From: Flaccisagitta enflata
Lineage: Eukaryota > Chaetognatha > Sagittoidea > Aphragmophora
DNA length: 64,000 nt
Direction of reading: 5' to 3'
Assembly (NCBI GenBank): GCA_965153355.1
Contig: OZ231126.1
Span: forward strand, 51,274,001-51,338,000
Of the stretch, positions 35,031 to 45,325 are shown one piece after another; position 1 is the stretch's first letter; the number at the start of each line of letters is the position of its first letter. Below the pieces are notes generated by a model. The model was not told where the DNA came from. It saw nothing but the letters and a program-made list of their open reading frames with translations, and made no database searches. The translations under genes were made by a program, and so were the position numbers.

Positions 35031-35520
35031 TGGTTTCTCCGATCGAGTTCGAAAGTGCACCCCGTCTGAGACTGAAATTGTAATCACAGGTTGATTGCAC
35101 CCATTCAATGATAAGCGTCATACTTCAATTTGATCAAATGTTTTCGGAGCAATGATGCAAACCGCCAACAAATATCAAATAAGTGTATAAGTTTCAGACT
35201 GATGGACATAACAAGTTAAACATATTATATTCCTTAGACAATGTCTACAAATCCAAAGGGCAAATGGAGTGATCTATTCTCGTCAAACTGTCATGATGTT
35301 TACCGGTGTAAGATCTCTCAAAAACACACAAAAACAAGTTTGCTCAGAATTGTTCGACAAAAACCAGAGAGCAATCTATCTGATGGCTCGGGTACCCGTC
35401 CACCCCCCTCTTTTAGAAGCCATACAAACAGAAAGAATACCAAATATGCTAAAAATTGCTTGATTTTTGCATAAAAAGTGACATTATTCAAAATTTTGCT
35501 TTCAAATGATTTAGTCTGTT
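35002..35520. other. No gene seen
   Basis: Frames near 35241-35474 are open on both phases but lack coding-type codon use and splice sites. Confidence 0.4.
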
Positions 35521-35729
35521 TTTAGTCGCGTGCTACGCGACTCTACACCCCGCTTCGTTGGTCCGTCGGTCCGTCAGTCGGTCTCTCCGTTGGTCCGTCA
35601 TACTTTACTTTTTTGGCGTTAATGGGGTTTTCGGCCTTACTGCTCCTGCCCAAATGCTCCACTGACCTTAAATTATTGCCCCTGCCCACCCACACGCGAC
35701 TGGGGTAGCCGTGTATCCGGCCTTGTTTC
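35521..35729 (-). mobile_element. Dispersed hairpin-tipped element, class F1
   Basis: agtcgcgtgctacgcgact tip, ctacaccccgcttcgttggt, (CCGTCGGT) tract, ggcgttaatggggttttcgg, gcccctgcccacccacacgc, gccgtgtatccggccttgtt. This is the reverse of the 33171 copy. Confidence 0.85.
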
Positions 35730-36348
35730 AGGTGACCAAGACATCTTAGATGATAGTTCTCGGGTTCCCCCCGAAACGTTTTTTTTTTTTGGGGGGGGGG
35801 CTATCCAGAGGGGGGTGCATCTAGTTCATGTTTGATCATACAGCGGCACCTCGGCAGAACGGTCTTATAGGACTGAATGTTTTTGACCATTACGAGGAGG
35901 ACTGTTATCATGAAACAATAACTTTTGTTTGATTTTTATGATATGAAAAAATATTATGTAGATTATGAAATAGATATGAATTTGAAATTTACATGCAATT
36001 AATGATAATAATTTTTTATAATTTTTATTGCAAATGATTGTTTTGATAAAAGTTTTTATTCAATACATTGTCAAAATTTCATTTTTTTAGTAAACGAACA
36101 AATGGTCTTTATCAAAGGAGAAAATATTTAAGGGGCCCAAAAGATTTCATCTAAATAGGCGGGTCACTGTTAAAGCAGGTGCTATTAAGCTTAAGCATGG
36201 GTATTTAAATATTACGAAAGCTTGCATAATTTTGAGACTTACATATCATGTCCTTTTGGCGTTTTTATGGAGGCGGGGGTGCACTGAACTTGTTACTTCA
36301 GTTTTTTACTGTTGTAATTTTTCGTTAAATTCGCGTTTAGTACTCTCT

Positions 36349-37372
36349 ATACTACATGAATTAAAAAAAAAAGACGCACCTTTTCATTTGCCTATAAAAC
36401 TGACTCAAAAAGTGTTAAAAATTTTTTTTAGAGGAAGTGATTTTGAAGATTTTCAAATTATCTTTCATTCTAGACCAATCCCAGATCTGTATCTTCAACG
36501 GTTTAGGAGCTAGAGCTCTCTAAAGTGAGACACCATTTTGCTGAATTGCATCTTTTTCAAAGGAACTGCAAAAACAAATTTGGCAACATTTTTACTCAAA
36601 CTAATGCCATTTCTAAACAAAAAAGATAGAGATACAGGGTGAACATTCTCAAATGCAAAAAAGTATAAAGCTTTTATGGCTAGATGCATCATCTTCATAA
36701 TTTGGAATTTTTTTTCTCTTAAGGTACTGTATCTGACGTTTTTTGTATCAAAATTTCATTGGTCTGAGCTGAATAGTTAGTCCACAACATTAAATTGAAG
36801 TAAAAGAGGCATTTCTAGAAGAGGTTCATTTTCAGCTCAAATTCTTCTTTTTAAATCAGGGAAGTTTTTCTTTAATTTGTTCTTATTTGAAGATGGCTTG
36901 AACCAGAGTGGTCTTTAACGGAAGATGATTTGACTTTTAATTATTTGAGAGCAATCTGGCAACTATGGCTCAAGCCATCTTCAAATGAGAACATATGGAA
37001 GAAAAACTTCCCTGATTGAAAAAGAAGAATTTGAACTGAAAATGACCTTTTCCTGAAATGCCTCTTTTACTTCAATTTGATGTTGTGGACAAACTATTTA
37101 ACTCAGACCCATGAAATTTTGATACAAAAAATGTCAAACATAGTACTTTAAAAGTAAATCAATTCCAGGTTATAAAGATGATGCATCTTGGAGCAAAAGC
37201 TTAATACTTTTTTGCATTTGACAATGTTCACACTGTACCAGATTGGCGCCAAATGAAAGAGTTTTTCAAGAGCTTCAAGATGGTCTAAGATTTTAATTAG
37301 TTATTTTGATTTTCAGTGGCGCAATTAGCCATTCAAAAGTGCGTCTTTTTTTTAAATTCATGTAGTAAATAT
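36349..37372. repeat. 1-kb palindrome, same family as the 1.3-6.8 kb palindrome
   Basis: 36640-36925 matches 36965-37240 in reverse; the outer ends actacatgaattaaaa and tttaaattcatgtagt also pair. Internal phrases ggagctagagctctct and attttgctga recur in the left arm of the 1335-6835 palindrome, linking the two. The centre is near 36940. No frame. Confidence 0.85.
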
Positions 37373-37806
37373 AGCAATCATTTTTTTTCTTGTGAATAAA
37401 CTTTACATATAAGATATGTCAATTCACGATCTCCAAACTCCGTCCTCATTGGTATTAATTTCTGTACCGCTCTATACATCTTGTGTGAATAAACACAATT
37501 TCCTCAATCAGTTTCCTCAATTCCTGTCTTTTTTCAGCATCTGATGCGGCTTATTTCAAAATATTTGAAAATGGCATTTCTCTCCTTTTATCAACAGACT
37601 TAATTACGAGGAGAAAAAGCGTATGCTACAATTTATATAAATGAACTTCATCGACATGCATACGTGCATACGGCATTAACAATTCTTTTCATAGAGAAAA
37701 AAAGAAGAAAGCTTCGCTTACGATATCTGTGTTGGACTTGTCCTTTCACTTCCCGGGAATTGCGCGATTGACTGAAATAAGTGAGGAAAGAACCTCCTCC
37801 GTTCTT

Positions 37807-37882
37807 ATTGGTTGAAAAGTTTCATCGCCGGCGTTTTCCTCTCGAAGGCTGTCGGCGCTTTGTACCCAAAAGCGTATAAAAA
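37807..37882 (+). promoter_or_regulatory. Candidate promoter: inverted CCAAT box and TATA box
   Basis: ATTGG (inverse CCAAT) at 37807-37811 and TATAAAAA at 37875-37882, in a GC-richer stretch. An exon-like segment follows and ends in a good donor (GATGG then GTGAGT, GT at 37994-37995). It is the only TATA-like promoter upstream of the nucleoplasmin genes on the plus strand, so it probably drives gene A. Transcription start is inferred at around 37905. Confidence 0.55.
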
Positions 37883-38324
37883 CCCTCCCGACATCCGAAA
37901 CGATGTGGTGATACCGATATTTCCTCTAGGGCTCGGGTGCGTGGTGATCAAGGCGGTTTCGGGTTGACGTCATGTGAGGCGCCTCGTCGATGGGTGAGTT
38001 TAATTTGACCACAAGTCTAATTTGTATTCGTTTTATTGTCTCGGTTGTATTTGTCTGGGTATATTTGGTCATGGTACGCCGAGTACCTATATGCATTGTT
38101 AATTGAAGGAAAAGTCCCTAGCTATAAGAGTCGAACTATGTCGATATGATCCCCAGGCAACGAAATGAGCTTCATAGGATAAATTGGGCACACTGCTAGT
38201 CATTTGGGCATCGACATGACGATAGTGCGACAACTACGATTTGCGTTTTATAAAGAGTGCAGTAACTAGTCAATTTTAACGTTTGCACGCTGCAGGGGCG
38301 ACTTGTGCCACTCGGTGACTGTCG

Positions 38325-38699
38325 ATGAAGCGATCCACAATCCACGAATCTCGCTCTGGCCGACAGCCCATCATGGATTTCCACCCGAGAACACTGGATT
38401 TTGTCAAGGTAGGTGGGATGGAAGATTAAGCACTTCGTTTCGTGGATCCTTTGAACGATCACATCGGTTTCGGGATTTTGATAATCATTACTCGTTGTAC
38501 CCACTGTTTAACCCTTCAGACCTCGTCGAATACTTATCAAGGTCGTCCAGACGCTATTTGGACGAGTCGAGCTCTCTACATCACCCTAGTTGCGCGTCAA
38601 TGGCACAGTCCTGGGCTCAATGCTTCTGCTTCCATGTTGCGCTTTCTTCTGTGCCACTTCCGTTCACTGACTTTCGACGCTGAACGTCGTTCCTTTTAA
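38325..38699 (+). CDS. Possible 87-residue spliced ORF, or 5' UTR exons of nucleoplasmin A
   Basis: An exon-like segment (38296-38408) lies between acceptor cacgctgcag and donor AAG/GTAGGT. A second starts at 38520 after acceptor acccttcag. Joining them in phase 0 gives an 87-codon frame from ATG 38325 to TAA 38697-38699, with the peptide starting MKRSTIHESRSGRQ and ending FDAERRSF. No family recognised. The stretch 38595-38690 is partly duplicated at about 38730-38830 (aatggcac, tcctgggctc, tctgtgcc). That argues for non-coding leader or regulatory repeat rather than protein. The same segments could be 5' leader exons joined to the acceptor at 38956. Confidence 0.3.
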
Positions 38700-38956
38700 T
38701 CTCGTCCTCGTTTCATGGATTTTTCTACTTGTGCATTAATGGCACTGTTCTGGGCTCGATCTTACGACTTTTGCGCGCTCTTTTCTGTGCCTGTTCTGTT
38801 CAATGTAATCGACCGGCAATATATGATTTTAGTCGTTGAATTTGATTGAGGTTTGCGTGGTTGTGCTCCGTTCCCTCTTAATCTAGTCAATTACCGTATC
38901 ACAGCCGCTCGGACCTTTTTCCGATTCATTGCTACTTCCTGTTTAATTTCACACAG

Positions 38957-40875
38957 GTTTTAACTTTTAATTTAAATAAAGACGCTAACTAGTTTTTAAG
39001 ATGCCAGTCGCAACGGAGACTACCAAGGCCGCGACCGAGAATGTTCCCACCATTCCCGTTAAGAAGGTATGTATTTCATAATTGTCGGTCCGTTGGTTGC
39101 GATTCCCAGCTGTTTTGTACCAACTAATGGACGATTTCAAAACACTCGGCTCTTTCTTCTTTCAACAGGTGGAGAAGTCTATGAGCAAGTCTAGGTCACG
39201 GTCGCGTTCTCGCACGCGTTCCCGCACGCGCTCTCGGTCCCGTTCGCTAACGTCCTTTTCCAGCCGTTCTTCGAGACTGAACATGTCTCACAACTTGTCG
39301 CTCTCCGATCTGATGAATCGCTCTTTCGGTCCCGACAAAGCCGAATCGGCCGACGACGATGTGGAGGTATGGGACCGATGTTTATGTAATCCCCGCGTGA
39401 CGACGTAGACGCAAACTTGCCAACTTTGTTGCTACGGTAATTAATATAATTTTGCTACTACAGTGATGCTTTAACTTAGCCTCTTTCCATTCATTACAGG
39501 TGCAGTACTACTTTTGGGGTGCCGAGTTGAGCTGCTCTTCTCCGTCTCACTCCTGGCGCATTTTCCACCCGGAAGACGAAGCCGAGGATGACCTGCGCCA
39601 TCTCCTGTTCCTCAAGCAGGCGACTCTCGGCGTCAACGCCATCAAAGGCGAACGCAACATCGTCGAAGTTACTTCCAAAGATTACGAGGTGGTTAGAACT
39701 CTTAGTCGGGAGTAGTCGGCAACTCTTTGTCTAAGCAGGCCGGTCCATCTGTCAACGACCTTCTGTCGTGAATGACTTTTCATCAACCCCCTTACTACCA
39801 GTTTCCACCTACGCGCGATTAGTCATGTATTACTTTTTTTTTTCTTATAAGGACCAGTGAAATTTTTCTGAGGCTTGGATGTCCTTAGATTTTTACAAAT
39901 TTGAGGCTGTAATGTTCTTAACATATTCTTAATGTTTTTCTCTGTTTTATACATTGATATAATTGATGTATTTAAGGTAACAAGAGTGATATGTGACAGT
40001 GACTGCTGTTCATAGCAAAAATGTATTTCATTGTATGAAACAAATTATTTTTTATAGATAAGATCATTTTCTCTAAGTTTGTGTAAAAACAACTTTAACT
40101 GTAATTCAGAAATAAATTCTTTAAATCTGAGGTTGGGCTTTCTCTTTCAAATGTCTTTTAATTTTTGCCAAAATTTTAGCCTTATGTCCTTACTAAAAAG
40201 GTATATAGCATCTACGTTTGTTACACCTCGAATTTTTCCCGTTTTATTTTTCAGGGAAACGAAGTCCGCCAGATTTTGTGCTCGCTTACCCTCGGCGGTG
40301 GTCTTGACACCGTCGACTTGGATTTGACGCTTCAGTACGATCATGAAGTTTCCTTCAAGCTGATCAAGGGATCCGGACCTATCCATCTCGTCGGCAATCA
40401 TTACGTGGAAACGCCGGTAAGTCTGCCCTTTTGTTTTTTGGACTGCCCTTTTGTTTTTTGGACTGCCCTTTTGTTTTTTGGACTGCCCTTTTGTTTTTTG
40501 GTCTGCCCCTTTGTTTTTTGGTCTGCCCTTTTGTTTTTTGGACTGCCCTTTTGTTTTTTGGACTGCCCTTTTGTTTTTTGGACTGCCCTTTTGTTTCTAC
40601 TGATTGTTTTCAATGTTTTCCCTGTTCTTGTTCTCCACCCCTTACTTGCTAGTTAGCTTCTCTAACTCATTCCCTTATCATAGGCAAAGGAGAGCGAAGA
40701 GGAAGAGCTCGAGACTGAGGGAGAAGACGACGAAGTTGAAGACTTGGACGACATGGCGGAGGAGGACGAAAAAGATCTCAAGGAGGGCGCCAACGAGGAG
40801 TACGAGACGGAAGAGGACGACAAGACTTCCGGCAAAGATACCAAAGCTGATGCCGTCGAGGACATGGAAAACTAA
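38957..40875 (+). CDS. Nucleoplasmin-family histone chaperone with N-terminal RS domain (gene A)
   Basis: Coding exons 39001-39066, 39169-39366, 39500-39688, 40255-40416 and 40684-40875 (TAA 40873-40875); all introns are phase 0 with GT-AG ends; 268 residues. 38957-39000 is 5' UTR after an acceptor. Residues 28-48 are an SR/TR dipeptide run, followed by a Ser-rich linker. Residues ~89-203 form the nucleoplasmin core: it opens QYYFWGAELS, contains LGVNAIKGERNIVEV and FKLIKGSGP, and ends GNHYVETP. Residues 206-268 are a strongly acidic tract ending VEDMEN. The family assembles pentameric beta-barrel rings that bind histones in nucleus or nucleolus through the acidic tract. An RS run is typical of splicing factors and unusual here; it could be phosphoregulated or target nuclear speckles (inference). 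No C-terminal basic NLS is seen. Paralogue of the next gene. Confidence 0.93.
40421..40600 (+). repeat. 20-bp tandem repeat in intron 4 of gene A
   Basis: Nine near-identical copies of gactgcccttttgttttttg begin within a few bases of the donor at 40417 (one copy has a cccc variant, two start with gtctg). Pyrimidine-rich in sense. Open frames through it are artefacts. Confidence 0.95.
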
Positions 40876-41205
40876 TCCTGTCTTGTCTCTCGTCTGTTTA
40901 TAAACTATCGTTGGTGCTCTCAAGCTTCCGTTTTATTTCTTTACAATTTGTCTGTTCTTTTTTTAGCCAAAGTATTGATCTTTTTTACAGATTGACATAA
41001 GAGATGAATGGTTACGAAAAGATGAATGGTTACGAAAAGATAAGTGGTTATGATATTAACTTTGGAAAGCTTGACTTTACTGATGGTTCTATTTGGATCT
41101 AACTTCGACTACCGTTTTCTCTGTCGACGTCGACATGCTTCGCGCTTCTCCGCGTAATTACGGGTCCTTGGTTCGTGGCAGCGGGTCTAGTCCCAGTAAT
41201 CAGCT

Positions 41206-41403
41206 ATGCGACATGTGACTAGATTCCCTGCTCACAAATTGCGGGCCCTCATTCGTCATCACTGCTTGGCCTCTTATTCCACCGTCTCCGGTCCTACACG
41301 TGCTCTCCTTGGATTTGCGGCAGCGTTTCTGGTCGTAGTAAACACGATTTATCTTATGACTAGATTCTTTGCACGCATATTCCGGTTGGCGTCTCGTCGA
41401 TAG
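41206..41403 (+). CDS. Small ORF with one possible membrane segment (doubtful)
   Basis: 65 codons from ATG to TAG, lying between the two nucleoplasmin genes. Basic N-terminal part, then a hydrophobic stretch (ALLGFAAAFLVVVNTIYLM, residues ~33-51) and an RRR-type basic end. Balanced base composition and no splice signals inside. No homologue recognised, and it may be part of the gene B leader or promoter region. Confidence 0.2.
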   Translation: MRHVTRFPAHKLRALIRHHCLASYSTVSGPTRALLGFAAAFLVVVNTIYLMTRFFARIFRLASRR

Positions 41404-41486
41404 TGGGATCTTCTAGTTAACAGGAGCTAATTTGCTTCTTTAGGATCCATATTCTGATCACTTGTCACCTTTCCTTTCATCCTCAG

Positions 41487-44045
41487 GTTTACATTGAGTT
41501 TTATTACTCGGGTTTTTATCCCTTTCCTACCTTAACTTTTAATTATACAACATGCCTACCATCGTCACCGAGATCGTGAACAACATGTTCCGCTCCCAGC
41601 GCAATCAGCGCGCCTTCGCCAAGAAGTTGAGCGAGCTTCCGGCGTCCACTTCCGATAGCGAGGCCGAAGATTCCGACGCGGAGACTCTGGACAGCTCCCT
41701 CAATGCTTCCCGCGACTTTGTCCAATTGGCCGCGAATCAGCCCCGCGAAGATTACTTCCTCTGGGGCACCGAATTGTCCAGGTTGATTGTACAGACCTAG
41801 ATTTATTATTGAGAGAATAATTTTAATTCTAGGATTGAAGTAACGACTATTAAGCGGGGTTCATGTTGATTATGCCTTGTCTCCTTCACTACGACTCTCT
41901 ACCTGACAGATCAAAGGATGTGTATGTGCTTAAATTGGACGAGGATATCAACGAGGACGAAGAGCGCCATCTTCTATTGCTGAAGAATTTCTGCTTGGGA
42001 TTGAACGCCATCGAAGGTTTGCAGGGGTGTGAAAAGTTGAGCAGCCTCGATTTCTTCCCCCCCCCCCGGTCTTTGATCACCTTCCCCGCCGGGTCGAATT
42101 TTTTTTTAGCCCATAGAGTATGGATTTGGTTAGAGTAGTGAAATAGTGTTGTAATACTTTCTTGAAATTTTCAAGCACAAAATATTCAAATTTTGTTTTC
42201 GTTTCCCCTCGGATTTTCTTATCACCAAGCCCTTCGATTTTATTCGATGAGCATTGGTTGTGATGGCTTGGTTTGAGCCGGTTAGAGCTGCTTTATCGCC
42301 AATCTTCGCCTGGCATTGTTCCGTTCTTTATCTCCAACCTCAGGCGAGCGCAACGTTGTCGAGATTCACACGACCGACTTCAGCGATAAGGAGCAACGCC
42401 ATCCTGTTGCTTCGCTTACTCTTGGACAAAAAGACTTCGCCAATGTCGATCTTTGCCTGACGTTTAGCAAAACCAAGGAGGTCAAGTTCAAACTCGTCAT
42501 GGGCTCTGGCCCAGTAACCATTACCGGTAAGTTTTCACTCTCTAAGTCTCCGAGGCCTTACTTATTTACAGATTCGGACGGAATTAAGGAATATGTCACT
42601 TTCTAACCCACCCCAGACTAATATTGGTAGAGACTTGAAATTTGGTATGTAAAGTCACTGGGGGAATACTTTTGGGGCCATCAGAGGGATTTTTTTAATT
42701 TTCGCCCCTGAGCGGAGATATGGGGGTGGGGTGGGGCAACTCCAAGGGTTGAAAAATCTAAATTTTTTTTTGAAATTCTTTATTTTTTTAATTGCATACG
42801 TTGTATTAAGCCTAAGCAAACATGAAAACCAAAAAATAATTGAAAAATTCTGATTTTAAGTGATTTTAAAGGTATTTCTAGTACTTAAAAAATATTTCAT
42901 TTAAACTTCTAAATGTGTATAATTTTGTATATTTTGAGAATTATTGATTTTTGGATTTTTTTAATTGTATAAACCGCAATTTGAGAATTATTGATTTTTG
43001 GATTTTTTTAATTGTATAAACCATATTAGTACAACCAAAAATTGAAAATTTAAAATTTTCCAAAATTTTTGGACCCCCAGGGGCTGACTTAATACACCCC
43101 CATATCTTCGCTCAGGGGCGAAAATTCAAAAATCCCTCTAATGGCCCCAAAAGTATTCCCCCAGTGACTTTACAAACCAAATTTCGAGTCTCTACTATTA
43201 TTGTTTTGGCATATAGGCTGTGGTGGGTTAGAAAGTGACTTATAACATCTTTAATTCCGACCAAATCTGTACTTGGTTATAGTCCAGTGCGGTGGCTGTT
43301 TAATGGCATGAATAAATCTTAGCTCCCTTTTGCACTGAATCTACATCGCTATCGTTTATCTTCTCGTTTTTAGTTGCGGACACGCCACTCGATAAGAGGC
43401 TTTGTGCGTCCGTCGGTCCGTTGGTGACCACGAGTCAGTGGGAAAACTAGAATTCTAGAAGCTTTTAGAAGCTTTTTGTGTATGTCTGTGTTGGAAGGAG
43501 GTTGGGTGGGGCGTTGGGTATGGAGGTTGGCTGCCCCTGCCCACCCGTCCGCAACAATTTGGCATGAATGTATCTCGGCGCCCTTTTGGACTGAATCGAC
43601 ATCGCTCTTTTATCTCTTTCATTAGGCAATCACTACGTCGAATACTTGACGGTTCCCGAAGAAGATGACGATCCGGACTTCGTTGCGGAGGAAACTGATG
43701 ACGAAACTGAAATCAGCACCTTCGAAGATCCAGAGGAAATTGACGAGAGCGAATTGAAGGTACGTGTGAAGCTGGTTTCGATAGGGTGTCGGTAGGTCCG
43801 TTAGTACTACTATATCTTTCGATAATACAAATTGCTTGTATCCTGTAAAAACTTTTCCCTCCATTCGACAGGACTTGGCGGAAGAGCGAGCGAAGCCAGT
43901 CGACGCCGGTGTCAACGGCAGTGCGGCGCCAAGCGGAGGCGAGGGAAAACGCAAGCGCGCCGCTTCTCCGAGCGAACCGACTATGAAGAAGCGCAAAAGC
44001 GACAGCGAGGATGTCAGCGTGAAGGAAGTCGATCTTAAAGCATAA
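41487..44045 (+). CDS. Nucleoplasmin-family histone chaperone with C-terminal bipartite NLS (gene B)
   Basis: Coding exons 41552-41781, 41910-42016, 42344-42526, 43626-43759 and 43872-44045 (TAA 44043-44045); 275 residues. Intron phases are 2, 1, 1, 0. 41487-41551 is 5' UTR after acceptor catcctcag. Residues 1-65 are a Ser/Asp/Glu-rich leader. The core runs ~66-180: EDYFLWGTELS, then LGLNAIEGERNVVEI, KFKLVMGSGPVTITG and NHYVEY. 181-218 is an acidic tract. 219-275 holds KRKR (244-247) and KKRK (257-260) about ten residues apart, a bipartite nuclear localisation signal. Expected role: pentameric nuclear histone chaperone in chromatin assembly, and possibly ribosome biogenesis. It is a tandem paralogue of gene A with tails exchanged for different functions. 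Introns 2 and 3 are filled with mobile DNA. Confidence 0.93.
42022..42240 (+). mobile_element. hAT-like element copy filling intron 2 of gene B
   Basis: Begins caggggtgtgaaaagttgag five bases after the intron start. It continues with cgatttcttccccccc, ctttgatcaccttccccgcc, and later cccctcggattttcttatca and cccttcgatttt. The same series of landmarks, in the same order, occurs in 2716-3039. The right end is diverged and I could not find a matching terminus or target duplication. The host intron is 327 nt; the reference copy is 324 bp. Confidence 0.6.
42574..43262. repeat. Palindromic element inside intron 3 of gene B
   Basis: Left arm (cggacggaattaagg, cactttctaacccaccc, cagtgggggaatac-like, ttcgcccctgagcgg) faces its complement at 43060-43262. 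About 690 bp with an AT-rich centre near 42915 that also holds a 58-bp direct duplication (gagaattattgatttttgga twice at ~42938 and ~42973). No coding frame. Confidence 0.85.
43371..43553 (-). mobile_element. Class F2 element inside intron 3 of gene B
   Basis: agttgcggacacgccact tip, cgataagaggctttgtgcgt, (CGGT) tract, gtctgtgttggaaggaggtt, and the end gcccctgcccacccgtccgc. Closest to the copy at 18414. Confidence 0.8.
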
Positions 44046-44587
44046 CTCGTTCTTCGTTCATCCCATGAGACTAATGCGCGTTGTTTCACTACGAGCGTTT
44101 TACTTGATCTCGGCCGTTATCCATTCATTTTTAGCGAAAATTGATTTATGCGTCAGATTTTGTATGATATTGTGATAATTCGTTAAGATTATGGGCTTCG
44201 ACTCTGTTATTACTTTTAGATGTCTAGTTGAGTCTCAAATTTGACTCCATCGGAGCAGCATCACGGCGCCTGCTGACTTATTGTTTTCTCTGGAGAAACG
44301 GGTACCGATTTGTTTTAAGGTGAGATTCACTCTTGCCTCTTAGTACAGCTATTTTTCGTTCGGCACATGCGTCTCTCTTGAATGAATTTTCGGAAATTGA
44401 GCGGATGGATTATTTTCAGGATATCTCTTGTGCATTTAGGTTTCGCGATGGATACCTCCGCCGCTTGCAATTTCTTCATCCTCAGTGATGCTCAAAGCTT
44501 CGCGTTCCCGTCTCGTGGTTCTTAGACATGACGCTGTCAACTCCCGAAGGCACAACTGCGTCGGTCCATAGTCTAACTTTGATTTTC

Positions 44588-44593
44588 AATAAA
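44588..44593 (+). terminator. Candidate polyadenylation signal of gene B
   Basis: AATAAA about 545 bases after the gene B stop, within gattttcaataaactttcac. It is the first canonical hexamer on this strand after the stop. No canonical hexamer was found soon after gene A. Confidence 0.5.
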
Positions 44594-44599
44594 CTTTCA

Positions 44600-44870
44600 C
44601 TCCGTGTCGTCCAAACTTTGGCCATTTCAACAAACGGCCTACACAGTCAAACTTCTTTGATTTTCAATTTTATTGCCTTAACCATCCCAACGATCGGTTT
44701 ACACAGTCAAACTTCTTTGATTTTCGATGTATTATCTTTAACCATCTTAACAGTCGGTTTACACAGTCAAACTTCTTTGATTTTCGTGGTCTTGTCATAT
44801 TTTTGTCATTTTGTCGCATAACTGCAACGGTCCATAGTCTAACTTTGATTTTCAAGAGGTGCATAGAAAT
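44600..44870. repeat. 60-bp tandem repeat, about three copies plus scraps
   Basis: acacagtcaaacttctttga recurs at 44641, 44701 and 44761, exactly 60 bases apart. A related gtccatagtctaactttgat occurs at about 44563 and 44832. Confidence 0.85.
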
Positions 44871-45325
44871 AGTTTACTGCGATTGAAGCTTTATCTGTGA
44901 TTATATTTCTTTGCAATAAATCTTGCCATCCGTTCTTCTCAGTTTTTAACCTCACGCAGTTGTAGCTTTGATTTTCATGTCGCGTGCTACGAGTTTGAAC
45001 CAATTTAAGGTAACGCGAAATCAACTGAAATAGCGACTTCTGCCCAGCCACAAAACAGCCCCTGGCCATCCGCTGTATGGCCCTTTGAATCTGTATACTA
45101 CGATTCTTTAAGATGTTGGGATTTCTTGGTTGTTATGTTGTCATACGGTATGGTCCAAATTTAACATTTCATAACACAACTTATCGAATTTGACATATTC
45201 TCCATAAGATTATGATCTGAAGAAAATCATCTTTGGGAAGTACTAGAATCAATGTCATGGAAGCCCATATCAAATTTGTTGTCTTGAAATAGTACGAAAG
45301 AGTTGGTAAAATAGCCAAGCTGCAT
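44871..45325. other. No gene seen
   Basis: AT-rich intergenic DNA; no exon found. Confidence 0.4.

Noticed and set aside
40276-40656. 126-codon frame over gene A exon 4 and intron 4
   Set aside because: It is the wrong frame of a real exon continued into a 20-bp intronic repeat.
44456-44540. Possible third nucleoplasmin start (cctcag acceptor and ATG)
   Set aside because: The frame closes after 25 codons and contains no core motif.
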